Positions 20,637-29,024 of a stretch of 64,000 bases of DNA are shown here, in pieces. The notes beneath the pieces are model-generated. The model worked only from the letters and a program-made list of their open reading frames with translations, was not told where the DNA came from and did no database searches. The stretch covers positions 124,001-188,000 of the forward strand of contig JAOSKN010000002.1 in assembly GCA_027493525.1 (NCBI GenBank), read 5' to 3'. The position numbers were made by a program, and so were the translations under genes. This DNA is from Planctomycetota bacterium. Its GTDB lineage: Bacteria > Planctomycetota > SZUA-567 > H5-PLA8. The number at the start of each line of letters is the position of its first letter. Position 1 is the first letter of the stretch.

Positions 20637-22109
20637 ATGCCCGCGCGCTCAACCTCCACGACCGCCACCGTCACCGACGCGCAGGCCGGCTTCCGGGCCG
20701 ATCGGGCGCTGGCGTCCTTGGCGCCGGGGCTGAGCCGGCGCGACGTGAAGATCCTCTTCAAGCAGAACCTCGTGCGGCTCAACGGAAAGTTGGCGAAAGG
20801 CAACGAGTCCGTGCAGCCAGGCGACACGCTGGGTTTCCCGGACCCGCAAGCCCGTAAGGTCCGCGACGAGCTGGCGCGCGCCAAGGCGCCCAGGCTCGTC
20901 ACCGCCCACGGCAAACAGGTCGCGCGGTTGTACGAAGACGCGACGATGCTGGTCATCGGCAAGCCCTCGGGGATGGCGATCCATCACGCCGACGAGGGCT
21001 CGCGCCACCGCGAGACGCTCGAGGACGTGCTCAAGCGCTTCTACCCGTATCAGGGGCCGGCAGCCGATGAACCGGAAGCGCCCGAGGACGACGACGACGA
21101 GGCGTTGGACGACGAGGCGTTGGACGACGAGCCGGCGTTGGACGACGAGCCGGCGTTGGACGACGAGCCGGCGCGCGCAACCGGCGACGCGACCCCGGCG
21201 TGGCTCCGCGGGGAGGAGGACGACGAGCAGGACGTGCCGCCGCCCATCTCATTCCACAAAGCGTCCGAGCAATCCTCACGAAGTTCGAAGGTGGATGACG
21301 AGGAAGGCGGGGACGCGCCGGTGATCCTGCGCCGGGCAGGGGCTGGGGAACGAGATGGAGCATGCATGGAAATCGGGAACCGGGAAGCGACAACCGGCGT
21401 TCGGAAGCCCGCCGTGAAGGCGACCGACCGGCAGGGCTTCTGGTTCTGCCACCGGCTCGACATGGACACCACCGGCTGCCTGGTCGTGGCCAAGACGCCC
21501 GAGGCGCGCAACGTGCTGATTCAGCAGTTCTCATTCCATCAGGTGCGCAAGACGTATCTGGCCGTGGTCGTGGGCGAAGTCGAATGGGAGCGTAAGACCA
21601 TCCGGCGCCCGATCACGTACGCCAAGCAGTCGGTCGAGAATACGAAGGTAAAGCGGCTCGACCCGCGCGCGCCGGCCTGGGTGCAGAAGAAGCTGGGTTC
21701 GCGCCCGATCCGCGGGGTCAAGAAAGGCGTGGCGCTTCACGAAGGCGATCCCGGCGGGAAGGCCTGCGAGACGCTGGCCATCGTCGAGCAGCGCTTCAAG
21801 GGCTTCACCCTCGTGCGCTGCGAACCGAAGACCGGGCGGCTGCATCAGATCCGCGTGCACCTCGCCGCCGAAGGCTACCCGCTGGCCTACGACCCGCTCT
21901 ACGGCCGGCGCACGCCGCTGCGCTTCAAGGAGTTCAGCCCGCGCTCGGTGGCCACGCAGGGCGACGAGATCGTCCTCAACCGCGTCCCGCTCCATGCCGC
22001 CCGCGTTATCGTGACGCATCCGGTGAGCAGGAAGAAGGTCGAGGTCGAGGCCCCGCTGCCGCGGGACATGCAGGAGTTCCTGCGGGTCTTGAAGAAGTAC
22101 CGGACGTAG
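20637..22109 (+). CDS. RluA-family RNA pseudouridine synthase with S4 domain and a long acidic insertion
   Basis: The ATG at 20637 gives 490 residues. An S4-like RNA-binding domain (LSRRDVKILFKQNLVRLNGK) precedes the catalytic domain. The catalytic Asp lies in HRLDMDTTGCLVVAK, and the RluA signature RCEPKTGRLHQIRVHLAAEGYPLAYDPLYG is complete but too long to be chance. Between the substrate-loop region (KPSGMAIHH, then LKRFYPYQG) and the catalytic Asp motif, about 120 residues are inserted. They are mostly Asp/Glu/Ala and repetitive, where ordinary members have only about 20. The enzyme isomerises uridine in rRNA or tRNA; the specific site is unknown. Confidence 0.9.
   Translation: MPARSTSTTATVTDAQAGFRADRALASLAPGLSRRDVKILFKQNLVRLNGKLAKGNESVQPGDTLGFPDPQARKVRDELARAKAPRLVTAHGKQVARLYEDATMLVIGKPSGMAIHHADEGSRHRETLEDVLKRFYPYQGPAADEPEAPEDDDDEALDDEALDDEPALDDEPALDDEPARATGDATPAWLRGEEDDEQDVPPPISFHKASEQSSRSSKVDDEEGGDAPVILRRAGAGERDGACMEIGNREATTGVRKPAVKATDRQGFWFCHRLDMDTTGCLVVAKTPEARNVLIQQFSFHQVRKTYLAVVVGEVEWERKTIRRPITYAKQSVENTKVKRLDPRAPAWVQKKLGSRPIRGVKKGVALHEGDPGGKACETLAIVEQRFKGFTLVRCEPKTGRLHQIRVHLAAEGYPLAYDPLYGRRTPLRFKEFSPRSVATQGDEIVLNRVPLHAARVIVTHPVSRKKVEVEAPLPRDMQEFLRVLKKYRT
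21096..21173. repeat. Tandem 15/18-bp coding repeats
   Basis: Units GACGAGGCGTTGGAC and GACGAGCCGGCGTTGGAC are repeated about five times, encoding alternating DDEALD and DDEPALD in the acidic insertion of the pseudouridine synthase. The near-identical DNA suggests recent expansion by slippage. Confidence 0.8.
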
Positions 22110-22170
22110 AGCGGGTGCTGGGGAACACATCTTCAATCAGGAACGGACAACCGATAACCTGCAACGCTCA

Positions 22171-22200
22171 GCACGGGGCGGCTGCGCCGACCCATGGCAC
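22171..22200. repeat. 30-nt dispersed repeat, copy 1, in the gap between rluA-like gene and CAP gene
   Basis: This 30-nt sequence, from GCACGGGGCGGC to CATGGCAC, matches 28 of 30 bases at 44079-44108. Its centre can pair with itself (GGGGCGGC-TGC-GCCGACCC). It lies in the otherwise featureless gap 22110-22408, where no gene or clear promoter was found. Confidence 0.6.
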
Positions 22201-22408
22201 TCCAAGACTGCAAGAGGAAGACTGTCCCCTGAAAACAGAATCGAGTTCCCAGAACCCAGAGCCTAAACCCGGTATCTGATCTCTGATAAGCCTTGCAGTA
22301 CCGCGTCCTTATGAGGCGTCTCACTATCGGCTTTTGGCAACCTGAAGGTGTGGGATTTGGGCCGCAACTTTAATTTCGGCAGTGCTTTAGATGAGCAAGG
22401 AGAAGGTC

Positions 22409-23819
22409 ATGCATTGTCGCGGGCTGCTGAGTTTGGCCGTGCTTTTCTGGGCCGCACAAGTGCATGCGGAGGTGTATCAGGCGCCCGATCCGGAACCGAC
22501 GCCCGAGGAGACGCTGATTCTGGAGTACATGAACCGCTTTCGAGCCGATCCGTCGGGCGAGGCCGACAAGATCCTCGAATTTGTCAAAGGCGGCAAAGCC
22601 GGGTGGATGGGCAATGGCGTGGATCTGGCGATGTTCGAGAAAGAGATGAAGTCGCTGAAGCCCTCGCCGCCGCTGGTCTTCAACCTGAAGTTGCTCGATG
22701 CGGCGCGCAAGCACAGCTTCTACATGATCAAGAACGGGCTGACGCACGTTGAACAGGCGGGGAAGGACGGCTTCGTGGCGGCGGACTTCGGCTCGCGGAT
22801 CAAGGCGGCGGGCTACGAAGGCGGCGCGGGCGGCGAGAACTGCTTCGCATCGGGCCCCGGCCCGTTTGGCTCGCACGTGGGCTTCGTGATCGACAGCGGG
22901 CAGGGCGGCCCCGGAGGCATGCAGCCTGGCCGAGGGCACCGCATGAACATGCACAACGCCGGGTATCGCGAGGTCGGCCCAGGCGGAGTGCCGCATTCGA
23001 AGGGCTACCTCTCGGTCACCCACAACTTCGGCTCGCGCAACGTCCGCTTCGCCGGCGGGGTGCTCTATACCGACAAGAACAACAACGGCTTCTACGACGT
23101 GGGCGAGGGGCTGGGCGGGGGTGACGTTGAAGGCCAGCGACGGCTCGGCGGCGCAGAGCTGGAAGAGCGGCGCGTACGCCTTGGCGCTGCAAGGCAACGG
23201 CGCGGTGAAGCTGACCGCGCAGCTCGGCGACCGCTCCTTCAGCAAGGACTTCACCGCCGGCGGCGAGAACGTGAAGTTCGACTGGAACGTGCCGGCCGAG
23301 GCGAGCCTGGAACTGGCCGACAAGCTGCTCTCGCAGGTCGAAGGCATCGCCAACAAGAACTCCAGCACGTACACCAACGCGGTCCTCGAGTTGTACCAGG
23401 GCACGAAGAGCCTGAGCGTGGACGAGGAGCGGCGCAAGCGCATCGAGGAGCTGACGAAGGAACTCGGGCCGAAGCTCGAGGCGTCCCGCGAGGCCGTCCG
23501 CGCGGCGCTGCGCAACTACTCGCAGGACTTCAACCGCGTGCTGCTCGAGCATCAGAAGCCCTTCCAGGGCACCGGCGTCGAGGCGTGGTTCAAGGAGGCC
23601 GGAACGGTCGGGCAGGCCAAAGGCGGCTTCGAGGGGTTCAAGAAACAGGTCGAAGGGAACGCGAACCTGCCCGAGCAGCAGAAGCGGCAGTACCTCAATT
23701 ATCTGGTCGAACTCCAGAAGCAGCTCAAGGAAACGGAGTTCCAGGCGCAGGTCTCGGCGCTTGTGGACGCCGCCATTCCGTTGGCCGATCCCAAGCGGGC
23801 GCATCTTTATAAGCGCTGA
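22409..23819 (+). CDS. Secreted CAP (SCP/PR1-like) domain protein; apparent frameshift
   Basis: The ATG at 22409 has AAGGAG six bases upstream and opens a signal peptide (MHCRGLLSLAVLFWAAQVHA). The CAP domain spans about residues 30-200. It starts with ETLILEYMNRFRADPSGEAD, has HSFYMIKNGLTHVEQAGKDG, GENCFASG and GRGHRMNMHNAGYREVG, and ends with the common GGVLYTDKNNNGFYDVGEG. The frame breaks in the G5 run 23117-23121; removing one G joins it to VTLKASDGSAAQSWKSGAYA and a charged helical C-terminus ending at 23819. CAP proteins are exported and sometimes bind lipids or act as proteases; no specific activity is evident. The corrected product has about 469 residues. Confidence 0.8.
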
Positions 23820-24078
23820 AAGGCTGAACTCCGGGAGCCGGGAACGGACTCTGGGCAAAGCTCGGCGCCGCGCCGAGCTTCGATAAGCACGCTTTTATCT
23901 GCGCAAGTCCAGGCATCATTTGATGTAAGCGTATCTGCGCTACCGCCGGGGCCGGCGGGTCGGACGATTATGTACACTTATTTGGCGAAAGTCGGGAGAG
24001 GTTCCACCGCAGCGGGGAGTTGGGTTTGAACGGACGCGGGAAACCCTGCGGCGGCTGGCCGGCGACGCGGACCCGGAG

Positions 24079-24705
24079 GTGCGGCGCAAGGCCTTGCGGG
24101 CGATGGAGTCCAGCGCCGACCCGGCGTTCGCCGAGTTAATGCTGGAGGTGGCGCGCAACGATCCGGACGAGGAATTCCGCGCCCGCGCGGCAGGTGGTCT
24201 GGGTCGGCTCCGCGGCAAGGATACGTTTTCCCTACTCACGCCATTCGCAAGCGACCCGTCGCCGAAAGTCCAGGCGTTCGCGATCACGGCGCTTGGCCAG
24301 ACTGGCGACCCGCGCGCGCTTGAGTTCCTCGCCGCCCAGTTGAAGCGCGACGATGCAAAGATCCGCTCGGCCGCGCTGCGCGGACTAGCCAACCTGCGGG
24401 AGCCTCGCGTATTCGAACTGGCCAAATCTTACGTCCAGGATCCGGATGCGTACGTGGCCCGCATGGCGCTATACGCCTGCTGGCAATCTCCGGCGCCCAA
24501 CGGGTTCCTGGTTCAGTTGGAAGCCCTGGAGAGCCATAACCCCAAGGTCCAGGACTTCGCGGCGGACCGGTTGAAGTGGTTGCTCGCAAACGAACCGGTC
24601 TCGCCGGAGCATGAGCTGCGAATCAAGGAGGCGCTGGCGGTGTACGAGCGGAGCAACCTGCCGGTCGTGCCGCCCACACCCGCCGCGGCGCCGGACGAGT
24701 TCTGA
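24079..24705 (+). CDS. HEAT-repeat protein, start uncertain
   Basis: At least five HEAT/PBS-lyase-type helical repeats are visible (DPEVRRKALRAMESSADPAF, then NDPDEEFRARAAGGLGRL, DPSPKVQAFAITALGQTGD and DDAKIRSAALRGLANLREPR). Such repeats bind proteins and appear in scaffolds. The GTG at 24079 cuts into the first repeat, while the frame stays open back to 23929 and already encodes repeat sequence (RRLAGDADPEV) without ATG, GTG or TTG. The real 5' end may use an unusual start, or it may lie behind another frameshift from the ATG at 23966 or so. The gene is followed by a terminator that an insertion element has split. Confidence 0.6.
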   Translation: MRRKALRAMESSADPAFAELMLEVARNDPDEEFRARAAGGLGRLRGKDTFSLLTPFASDPSPKVQAFAITALGQTGDPRALEFLAAQLKRDDAKIRSAALRGLANLREPRVFELAKSYVQDPDAYVARMALYACWQSPAPNGFLVQLEALESHNPKVQDFAADRLKWLLANEPVSPEHELRIKEALAVYERSNLPVVPPTPAAAPDEF

Positions 24706-24729
24706 GCAGGATTCCCCAAGTCACGTTGT

Positions 24730-24753
24730 AAGGCCTGGAGGCGCGGCCGCGGC
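24730..24753 (+). terminator. Left half of a terminator hairpin split by the IS
   Basis: AAGGCCTGGAG lies 25 bases after the HEAT-gene stop. Its exact complement, CTCCAGGCCTT followed by more T, lies at 26146-26156 directly beyond the insertion element. Without the element and one copy of the duplicated target, the two form an 11-13 bp stem with a U tract. Confidence 0.7.
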
Positions 24754-24796
24754 GGGGTATTGTCAAAAGTTGTGGATGAGCGAGAAAGAAAAGTGC

Positions 24797-24854
24797 GGCG
24801 TATCCTTGGTGGAGATCTAAGGCCACCACGCCCACAAGGGCAGGAGGATACGCC
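24797..24854 (+). promoter_or_regulatory. Inverted repeat that can sequester the transposase ribosome-binding site
   Basis: GGCGTATCCT at 24797-24806 is the exact complement of AGGATACGCC at 24845-24854, which overlaps the AGGAGG ribosome-binding site (24842-24847). In a transcript reading in from outside, the stem would hide the site, as is known for IS10-type elements. The loop holds a smaller TGGTGG/CCACCA stem. Confidence 0.5.
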
Positions 24855-24856
24855 AC

Positions 24857-26098
24857 ATGAGCCAGGGTACGACGGTTTCGCTCGATCCGCAAGCGTCCAG
24901 CCGGGACGTGCTTACTCACATCCTGAACGAAGGCGCGCAGCGCTTGCTAGCCGCGGCGCTGAACGCGGAGGTGGAAGAATACCTCCAGCGTTTCGAGCGG
25001 GCGCGGGACGAGCGCGGGCATCGCGTGGTGGTGCGCAACGGCTACCTGCCGGAACGAACGATCCAGACGGGCATCGGCGCCGTACGCGTAGCGCAGCCGC
25101 GCGTGGAAGACCGGCGCCCCTCGGACGAGCGAGAGCCCTTTACGAGCAAGATTCTGCCGCCCTATTTGCGCCGGACCAAGAGCATGGAAGACCTGATCCC
25201 GTGGCTCTATTTGAAGGGCATCTCCACGCAGGACTTTCCGGAGGCGCTGAGCGCGCTGTTGGGGCCGCAAGCCAAGGGGCTTTCGGCCAATACGATCACG
25301 CGGATCAAGGACGTCTGGGCCTCCGAGTACGCGAGCTGGAACCGGCGGTCCTTGGCGGGCAAGCGCTACGTGTATCTGTGGGTGGACGGCATCTACTTCA
25401 ACGTCCGCCTGGAGGAAGACCGCTCGTGCATCCTGGTGGTCATGGGGGCCACGGCCGACGGCAAGAAGGAACTGGTCGCCGTGCATGACGGCGTGCGGGA
25501 GAGCGAACAGTCCTGGCTTGAGGTCTTGACGGACCTGAAAGCGCGCGGCTTGAAGAACGGCCCGGACCTGGCCATCGGCGACGGTGCGTTGGGCTTCTGG
25601 GCGGCGCTTCCGAAAGCCTTTGCCAAGTGCCGGGTGCAGCGTTGCTGGGTTCACAAGACGATGAATGTGCTGAACGGCCTGCCCAAGAAATTACAGCCTT
25701 CAGCCAAGGAGAAATTGCATCAGATCTGGATGGCCCAGACGCGCAAGGATGCGCAGGCAGCGTTCGATGCGTTCGTGGCGACGTACCAAGCCAAGCATCC
25801 CAAGGCGGTCGAGTGTCTGCTCAAGGACCAAGACGCGCTGTTGGCGTTTTACGATTTCCCCGCCGAGCATTGGGCGCATCTGAGAACGACGAACCCGATC
25901 GAGTCCGCCTTCGCCACGGTGCGCTTGCGGACGCACAAGACCAAAGGCTGCGGCACGCGCCAAGCCACGCTGGCGATGGTGTTCAAACTCGCTCAGGTTG
26001 CCGAGAAGCGCTGGCGGAAACTAAACGGCCATAAGCTGCTGGAAGACGTGATTCGAGGCATCCGTTTCGTGGACGGCATCAAGGAAAACGCCGCATGA
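24857..26098 (+). CDS. IS256-family (mutator-type) transposase
   Basis: The 413-residue DDE transposase has its predicted catalytic residues at Asp177 (YLWVDGIYFNV), Asp242 (LAIGDGALGFW) and Glu349 (TTNPIESAFATVRLRT), in the normal IS256 arrangement with the helical insertion before Glu. The family CxxC/H-like motif RCWVHKTMNVLNGLPK is also present. AGGAGG lies nine bases before the ATG. The protein is full length and shows no frameshift, unlike several neighbouring genes, so it is likely functional. Confidence 0.95.
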   Translation: MSQGTTVSLDPQASSRDVLTHILNEGAQRLLAAALNAEVEEYLQRFERARDERGHRVVVRNGYLPERTIQTGIGAVRVAQPRVEDRRPSDEREPFTSKILPPYLRRTKSMEDLIPWLYLKGISTQDFPEALSALLGPQAKGLSANTITRIKDVWASEYASWNRRSLAGKRYVYLWVDGIYFNVRLEEDRSCILVVMGATADGKKELVAVHDGVRESEQSWLEVLTDLKARGLKNGPDLAIGDGALGFWAALPKAFAKCRVQRCWVHKTMNVLNGLPKKLQPSAKEKLHQIWMAQTRKDAQAAFDAFVATYQAKHPKAVECLLKDQDALLAFYDFPAEHWAHLRTTNPIESAFATVRLRTHKTKGCGTRQATLAMVFKLAQVAEKRWRKLNGHKLLEDVIRGIRFVDGIKENAA

Positions 26099-26145
26099 TT
26101 CTCCTCTCGCCATCCACAACTTTTGACAATACCCCCGGCCGCGGC

Positions 26146-26528
26146 CTCCAGGCCTTTTTCTGTTTCAGGTACGGCTTTCGAGCGTTCGATTATCGCATGG
26201 TCGAAGTTGGCTTGTTTCATTAATTTCTTTTGCCTCAGCGTAACATTAAAGCTGCCATTGGGAATGATAAATGGGGTTACGAGCGGTACGCAAATGTAGG
26301 ATTGAACGCGCGCAGGAACGAATCGCTCATAGATGGTATGTTAAATCCGACTCATGTGCGTGAGTGAATAATAAGCAGAAATCACGATAATTGAGCCGCG
26401 AATCGAAATTAATTCGATGGGCGCATCGTATTGATTATATCACTTCAATCAACTAAATTCGGAACTGGAACGCGAATTGGAACATTCACATGGACTAGTT
26501 TGCAGGCTCTAAATTCGAGAGATGCACG
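26146..26528. other. AT-rich intergenic region upstream of the chemosensory cluster
   Basis: After the terminator tail (T-run at 26155-26159) this 380-bp stretch is strikingly AT-rich compared with both sides and has no plausible gene. It must hold the promoter of the long co-directional cluster that begins at 26529. No clear sigma-70, sigma-28 or sigma-54 match could be fixed by eye. Several imperfect inverted repeats around AATTCG (26405-26420 and 26455-26480) may be regulatory. Confidence 0.5.
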
Positions 26529-26998
26529 ATGCCGCAATATTCGGAAAGCGGATCGACCTACCTGCTTTGCCGTGGCGGAGGGCTCCTATGCGCCTTGCCC
26601 CTCGAACGAATACTGGAGTGCATGCGTCCTCTTCCGCTGGAACCGCTTGCCGGGCTGGAGCCATTCGTGCTGGGGCTCTCGGTGATCCGCGGAAAGGCGA
26701 CTCCGGTGGTCTCGCTGCCGGCGCTGCTGCAGCACGGCAACGAGGAGCCGCTGCGGCGCTTCGTGACGCTGCGCACCGAACGTGGAGCGCTGGCGCTGGC
26801 GGCGCCGGAGGTGCTCGGGCTGCGGGACCTCTCGGGGGCGACGTTCGAGGAGTTGCCGGCGCTGGCGCGGAGCGTGCGCACGGAGGCGCTCGAGGCGCTG
26901 GGCGCGCGCGACGCGCGGCTGCTGGCGATCTTGAACGCCTCGCGGATCCTCCCCGAGGACGCCTGGGGTCGCCTTGGGTTCGGGGGGCGCCCGAGTGA
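26529..26998 (+). CDS. CheW-like coupling protein 1 (WspB-like); apparent frameshift at the end
   Basis: The CheW fold is recognisable: YLLCRGGGLLCALPLERILE, then GLSVIRGKATPVVSLPALL and FVTLRTERGALALAAPEVLG. CheW proteins link receptors to the CheA kinase. The ATG at 26529 is the obvious start. The frame as given runs on through cheR, but adding one G to the G6 run 26982-26987 yields a natural end (LGFGGAPE and stop TGA at 26996). That stop overlaps the cheR start GTG at 26995. The corrected length of about 156 residues is normal for CheW. Confidence 0.8.
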
Positions 26999-28512
26999 GC
27001 GCGTCGCTGTCCCTGGAGCATGTGGAGCGCTTACGCGCGCTGGTTGCGGCGCGGCTGGGCCTGCACTTCGAAGACGACAAGCTCGAGTCGCTGCGCGACG
27101 CGCTGCGGGCGCGGCTGGAGGAATCCGGCGTTTCGGACGCGGAGACTTACCTTGCACGGCTGGCGTTGCCGGGCTCGGCGCGGGCGGAGTTGCAGCGGCT
27201 GGCGGCGCGGTTGACGGTGGGGGAGACGTATTTCTTCCGGCATCCGGACCATTTCCGGGCCTTCGAGGAGGCGGTGCTTCCGGGCCTGCTGGCCTCGCGG
27301 GCGGGCGCGCGCCGGCTGCGGCTGCTCTCGGCGGGCTGCGCCAGCGGGGAAGAACCGTATTCGCTGGCGATCGCGCTGGACCGGCTGCTGCCGGACCGCA
27401 CGTCCTGGCAGGTGGAGGTGGTCGCGATCGACGTCAATCCCGACGCGCTGGAGGCCGCGCGCAAAGGGGAGTATTCGGAGTGGTCGCTGCGCGAGACCGA
27501 CGCGGAGACGCGGGCGCGGTACTTCCGCCGCTCGGGGCGGGCGTATGAGTTGGATCCGGCGCTTCGGGAGACGGTGACGTTCGAGGAGCGGAACCTGAAA
27601 GATGCCGACGCGGCGTTCTGGCGGCCGGGGGCCTTCGACGTCATATTCTGCCGCAACGTGACGATGTACCTCGAGCCGGCGGTGACGCGCGCGGCGATCG
27701 CGCGCTTCGGGCGCGCGCTGGGGCCCGGGGGGCACCTGTTCCTGGGTTACGCGGAAACGCTGCGCGGGATCTCCTCCGAGTTCCACCTCTGCCATACCCA
27801 CGAGACGTTCTATTACCGGATGCGTGCGCTGGACGAGCCTCGTCCGGAGCCGCGGATCGAGCCGGAGCCGCACGCCGAGCCGGCGCCGTGGCTGCCGGAG
27901 CCCGACGCGAGCTGGGTGGAAGCGATCCAGCGCTCGTCGGACCGGATTGCCACGCTGGTCACGGCGCCGCCGGATTCGGGCGCGCGGGCCGGACCCGCTC
28001 CGGCTGGGCGCTGGAACCTGCACGAACCGCTGGATCTGCTGCGGCAGGAGCGCTTCGGGGCGGCGCTGGAATCGGTGCGCGCGCTGCCGGACGCGGCGCG
28101 GGACGACCCGGACGCGCTGCTGCTGCAAGGCGTGCTGCTGGTGAACACGGGGCAGGTGAAGGAGGCCGAGCGCGTCAGCGCGCGGGTCCTGGCCGCCGAC
28201 GAACTGAACGCGGGTGCGCATTACGTGATGGCGCTGTGCCGCGAACGGGCGGGGGACCTGGCGGGTGCGGCGGATCACGACCGGACGGCGGCGTACCTGG
28301 ACGCGGGCTTCGCGATGCCGCACTTCCACCTGGGACTGCTGGCGCAGCGGCGCGGGGACGCGGCGGGCGCGCGGCGGGCGCTGGAGACGGCGTTGACGCT
28401 CTTCTCGCGCGAGGACGCGGCGCGGATCCTCCTCTTTGGCGGCGGATTCAGCCGCGAGGCGCTGGCCGGGTTGTGCCGCGCGCGGATTCAGGCGCTGGGA
28501 GGCCGGGGATGA
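26995..28512 (+). CDS. CheR-type methyltransferase with C-terminal TPR region (WspC-like)
   Basis: The GTG at 26995 gives 505 residues. The N-terminal helical domain is followed by the SAM-binding domain: [40 protein letters not shown] and [17 protein letters not shown] are classical CheR motifs. After a Pro/Glu-rich linker (about residues 285-310), the C-terminal 170 residues form TPR-like repeats ([20 protein letters not shown], then [20 protein letters not shown]). CheR methylates glutamates of chemoreceptors, and the TPR form is typical of WspC. The stop overlaps the next start (ATGA). Confidence 0.92.
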   Translation: MSASLSLEHVERLRALVAARLGLHFEDDKLESLRDALRARLEESGVSDAETYLARLALPGSARAELQRLAARLTVGETYFFRHPDHFRAFEEAVLPGLLASRAGARRLRLLSAGCASGEEPYSLAIALDRLLPDRTSWQVEVVAIDVNPDALEAARKGEYSEWSLRETDAETRARYFRRSGRAYELDPALRETVTFEERNLKDADAAFWRPGAFDVIFCRNVTMYLEPAVTRAAIARFGRALGPGGHLFLGYAETLRGISSEFHLCHTHETFYYRMRALDEPRPEPRIEPEPHAEPAPWLPEPDASWVEAIQRSSDRIATLVTAPPDSGARAGPAPAGRWNLHEPLDLLRQERFGAALESVRALPDAARDDPDALLLQGVLLVNTGQVKEAERVSARVLAADELNAGAHYVMALCRERAGDLAGAADHDRTAAYLDAGFAMPHFHLGLLAQRRGDAAGARRALETALTLFSREDAARILLFGGGFSREALAGLCRARIQALGGRG

Positions 28513-29021
28513 GCGAGGCGGGCGCGCGCGGCGCGGCCGGGCTGCGGCGGGCCTTCGACGCCGCGTTTGCCGCGGAACCGGGGCTGGCGCGCGCGGCCGG
28601 GGTGAAGCTGTTGACGCTGGCGGTGCACGGGGACCGCTACGCGGTGCGGCTGGAGCAGGCGGGCGGCGTGGCCCGGTGCGGAGCGCTGACGCCGCTGCCG
28701 AGCCGCGCGCCGGCGCTGTTGGGACTGGCGGGGCTGCGGGGCGAGGCGTTGCCGGTCTTCTCGCTGGCGCTTCTGCTCGGATACCCGTCGGCCGAGCCCG
28801 CGCGCTGGCTGCTGCTGGGGGCGGCGCCGGCGCAGGCGGGGCTGGCGCTGGGCGATTTCGAGGGCTGCGTGGAAGCCGATCCGGAGGCCTTCGTGCAATC
28901 CGCGGAGGCGGCGGGCGCGGGGCGTTCGGGGATGGTCGTGCGGCTGGGCCCGCACGCGCACACGCTGCTGGACGCGGCGGCGCTCTTCGCGTCGCTGCGG
29001 GCAACCAAGGAGCGATATTGA
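28509..29021 (+). CDS. CheW-like coupling protein 2 (WspD-like)
   Basis: The ATG at 28509 overlaps the cheR stop and gives 170 residues. A helical N-terminal extension (about 35 residues) precedes a CheW fold ([20 protein letters not shown], then [20 protein letters not shown]). Two CheW proteins flanking CheR is the wsp arrangement; WspD likewise has an N-terminal extension. Four bases separate it from the receptor gene. Confidence 0.8.
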   Translation: MSEAGARGAAGLRRAFDAAFAAEPGLARAAGVKLLTLAVHGDRYAVRLEQAGGVARCGALTPLPSRAPALLGLAGLRGEALPVFSLALLLGYPSAEPARWLLLGAAPAQAGLALGDFEGCVEADPEAFVQSAEAAGAGRSGMVVRLGPHAHTLLDAAALFASLRATKERY

Positions 29022-29024
29022 GCC

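Larger units (their letters stand above)
24754..26135. mobile_element. Complete IS256-family insertion sequence (1382 bp)
   Basis: A 25-bp perfect inverted repeat bounds the element. It runs 24754-24778 (GGGGTATTGTC at the outer end) and, complemented, 26111-26135. It is flanked on both sides by CGGCCGCGGC (24744-24753 and 26136-26145). This is a target duplication of up to 10 bp; the family normally makes 8-9 bp, and palindromic target sequence may add a chance match. One intact transposase gene lies inside. Perfect ends, duplication and intact gene indicate a recent, possibly active insertion. Confidence 0.93.

Noticed and set aside
21096..21173. CRISPR-like array
   Set aside because: The units are contiguous 15/18-bp coding repeats with no spacers; no cas gene is present anywhere in the window.
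22391..22408. Earlier ATG (22391) as start of the CAP gene
   Set aside because: The ATG at 22409 has an AAGGAG at ideal distance and gives a normal signal peptide; the earlier one has neither.
24857..26098. Transposase as a degraded pseudogene
   Set aside because: The catalytic Asp, Asp and Glu, full length, perfect terminal repeats and target duplication all indicate an intact element.
26240..26275. Sigma-28-like flagellar promoter (TAAAG ... GATAA) before the chemosensory cluster
   Set aside because: The spacing between the two boxes is several bases too short and the half sites are incomplete; no flagellar gene is nearby.
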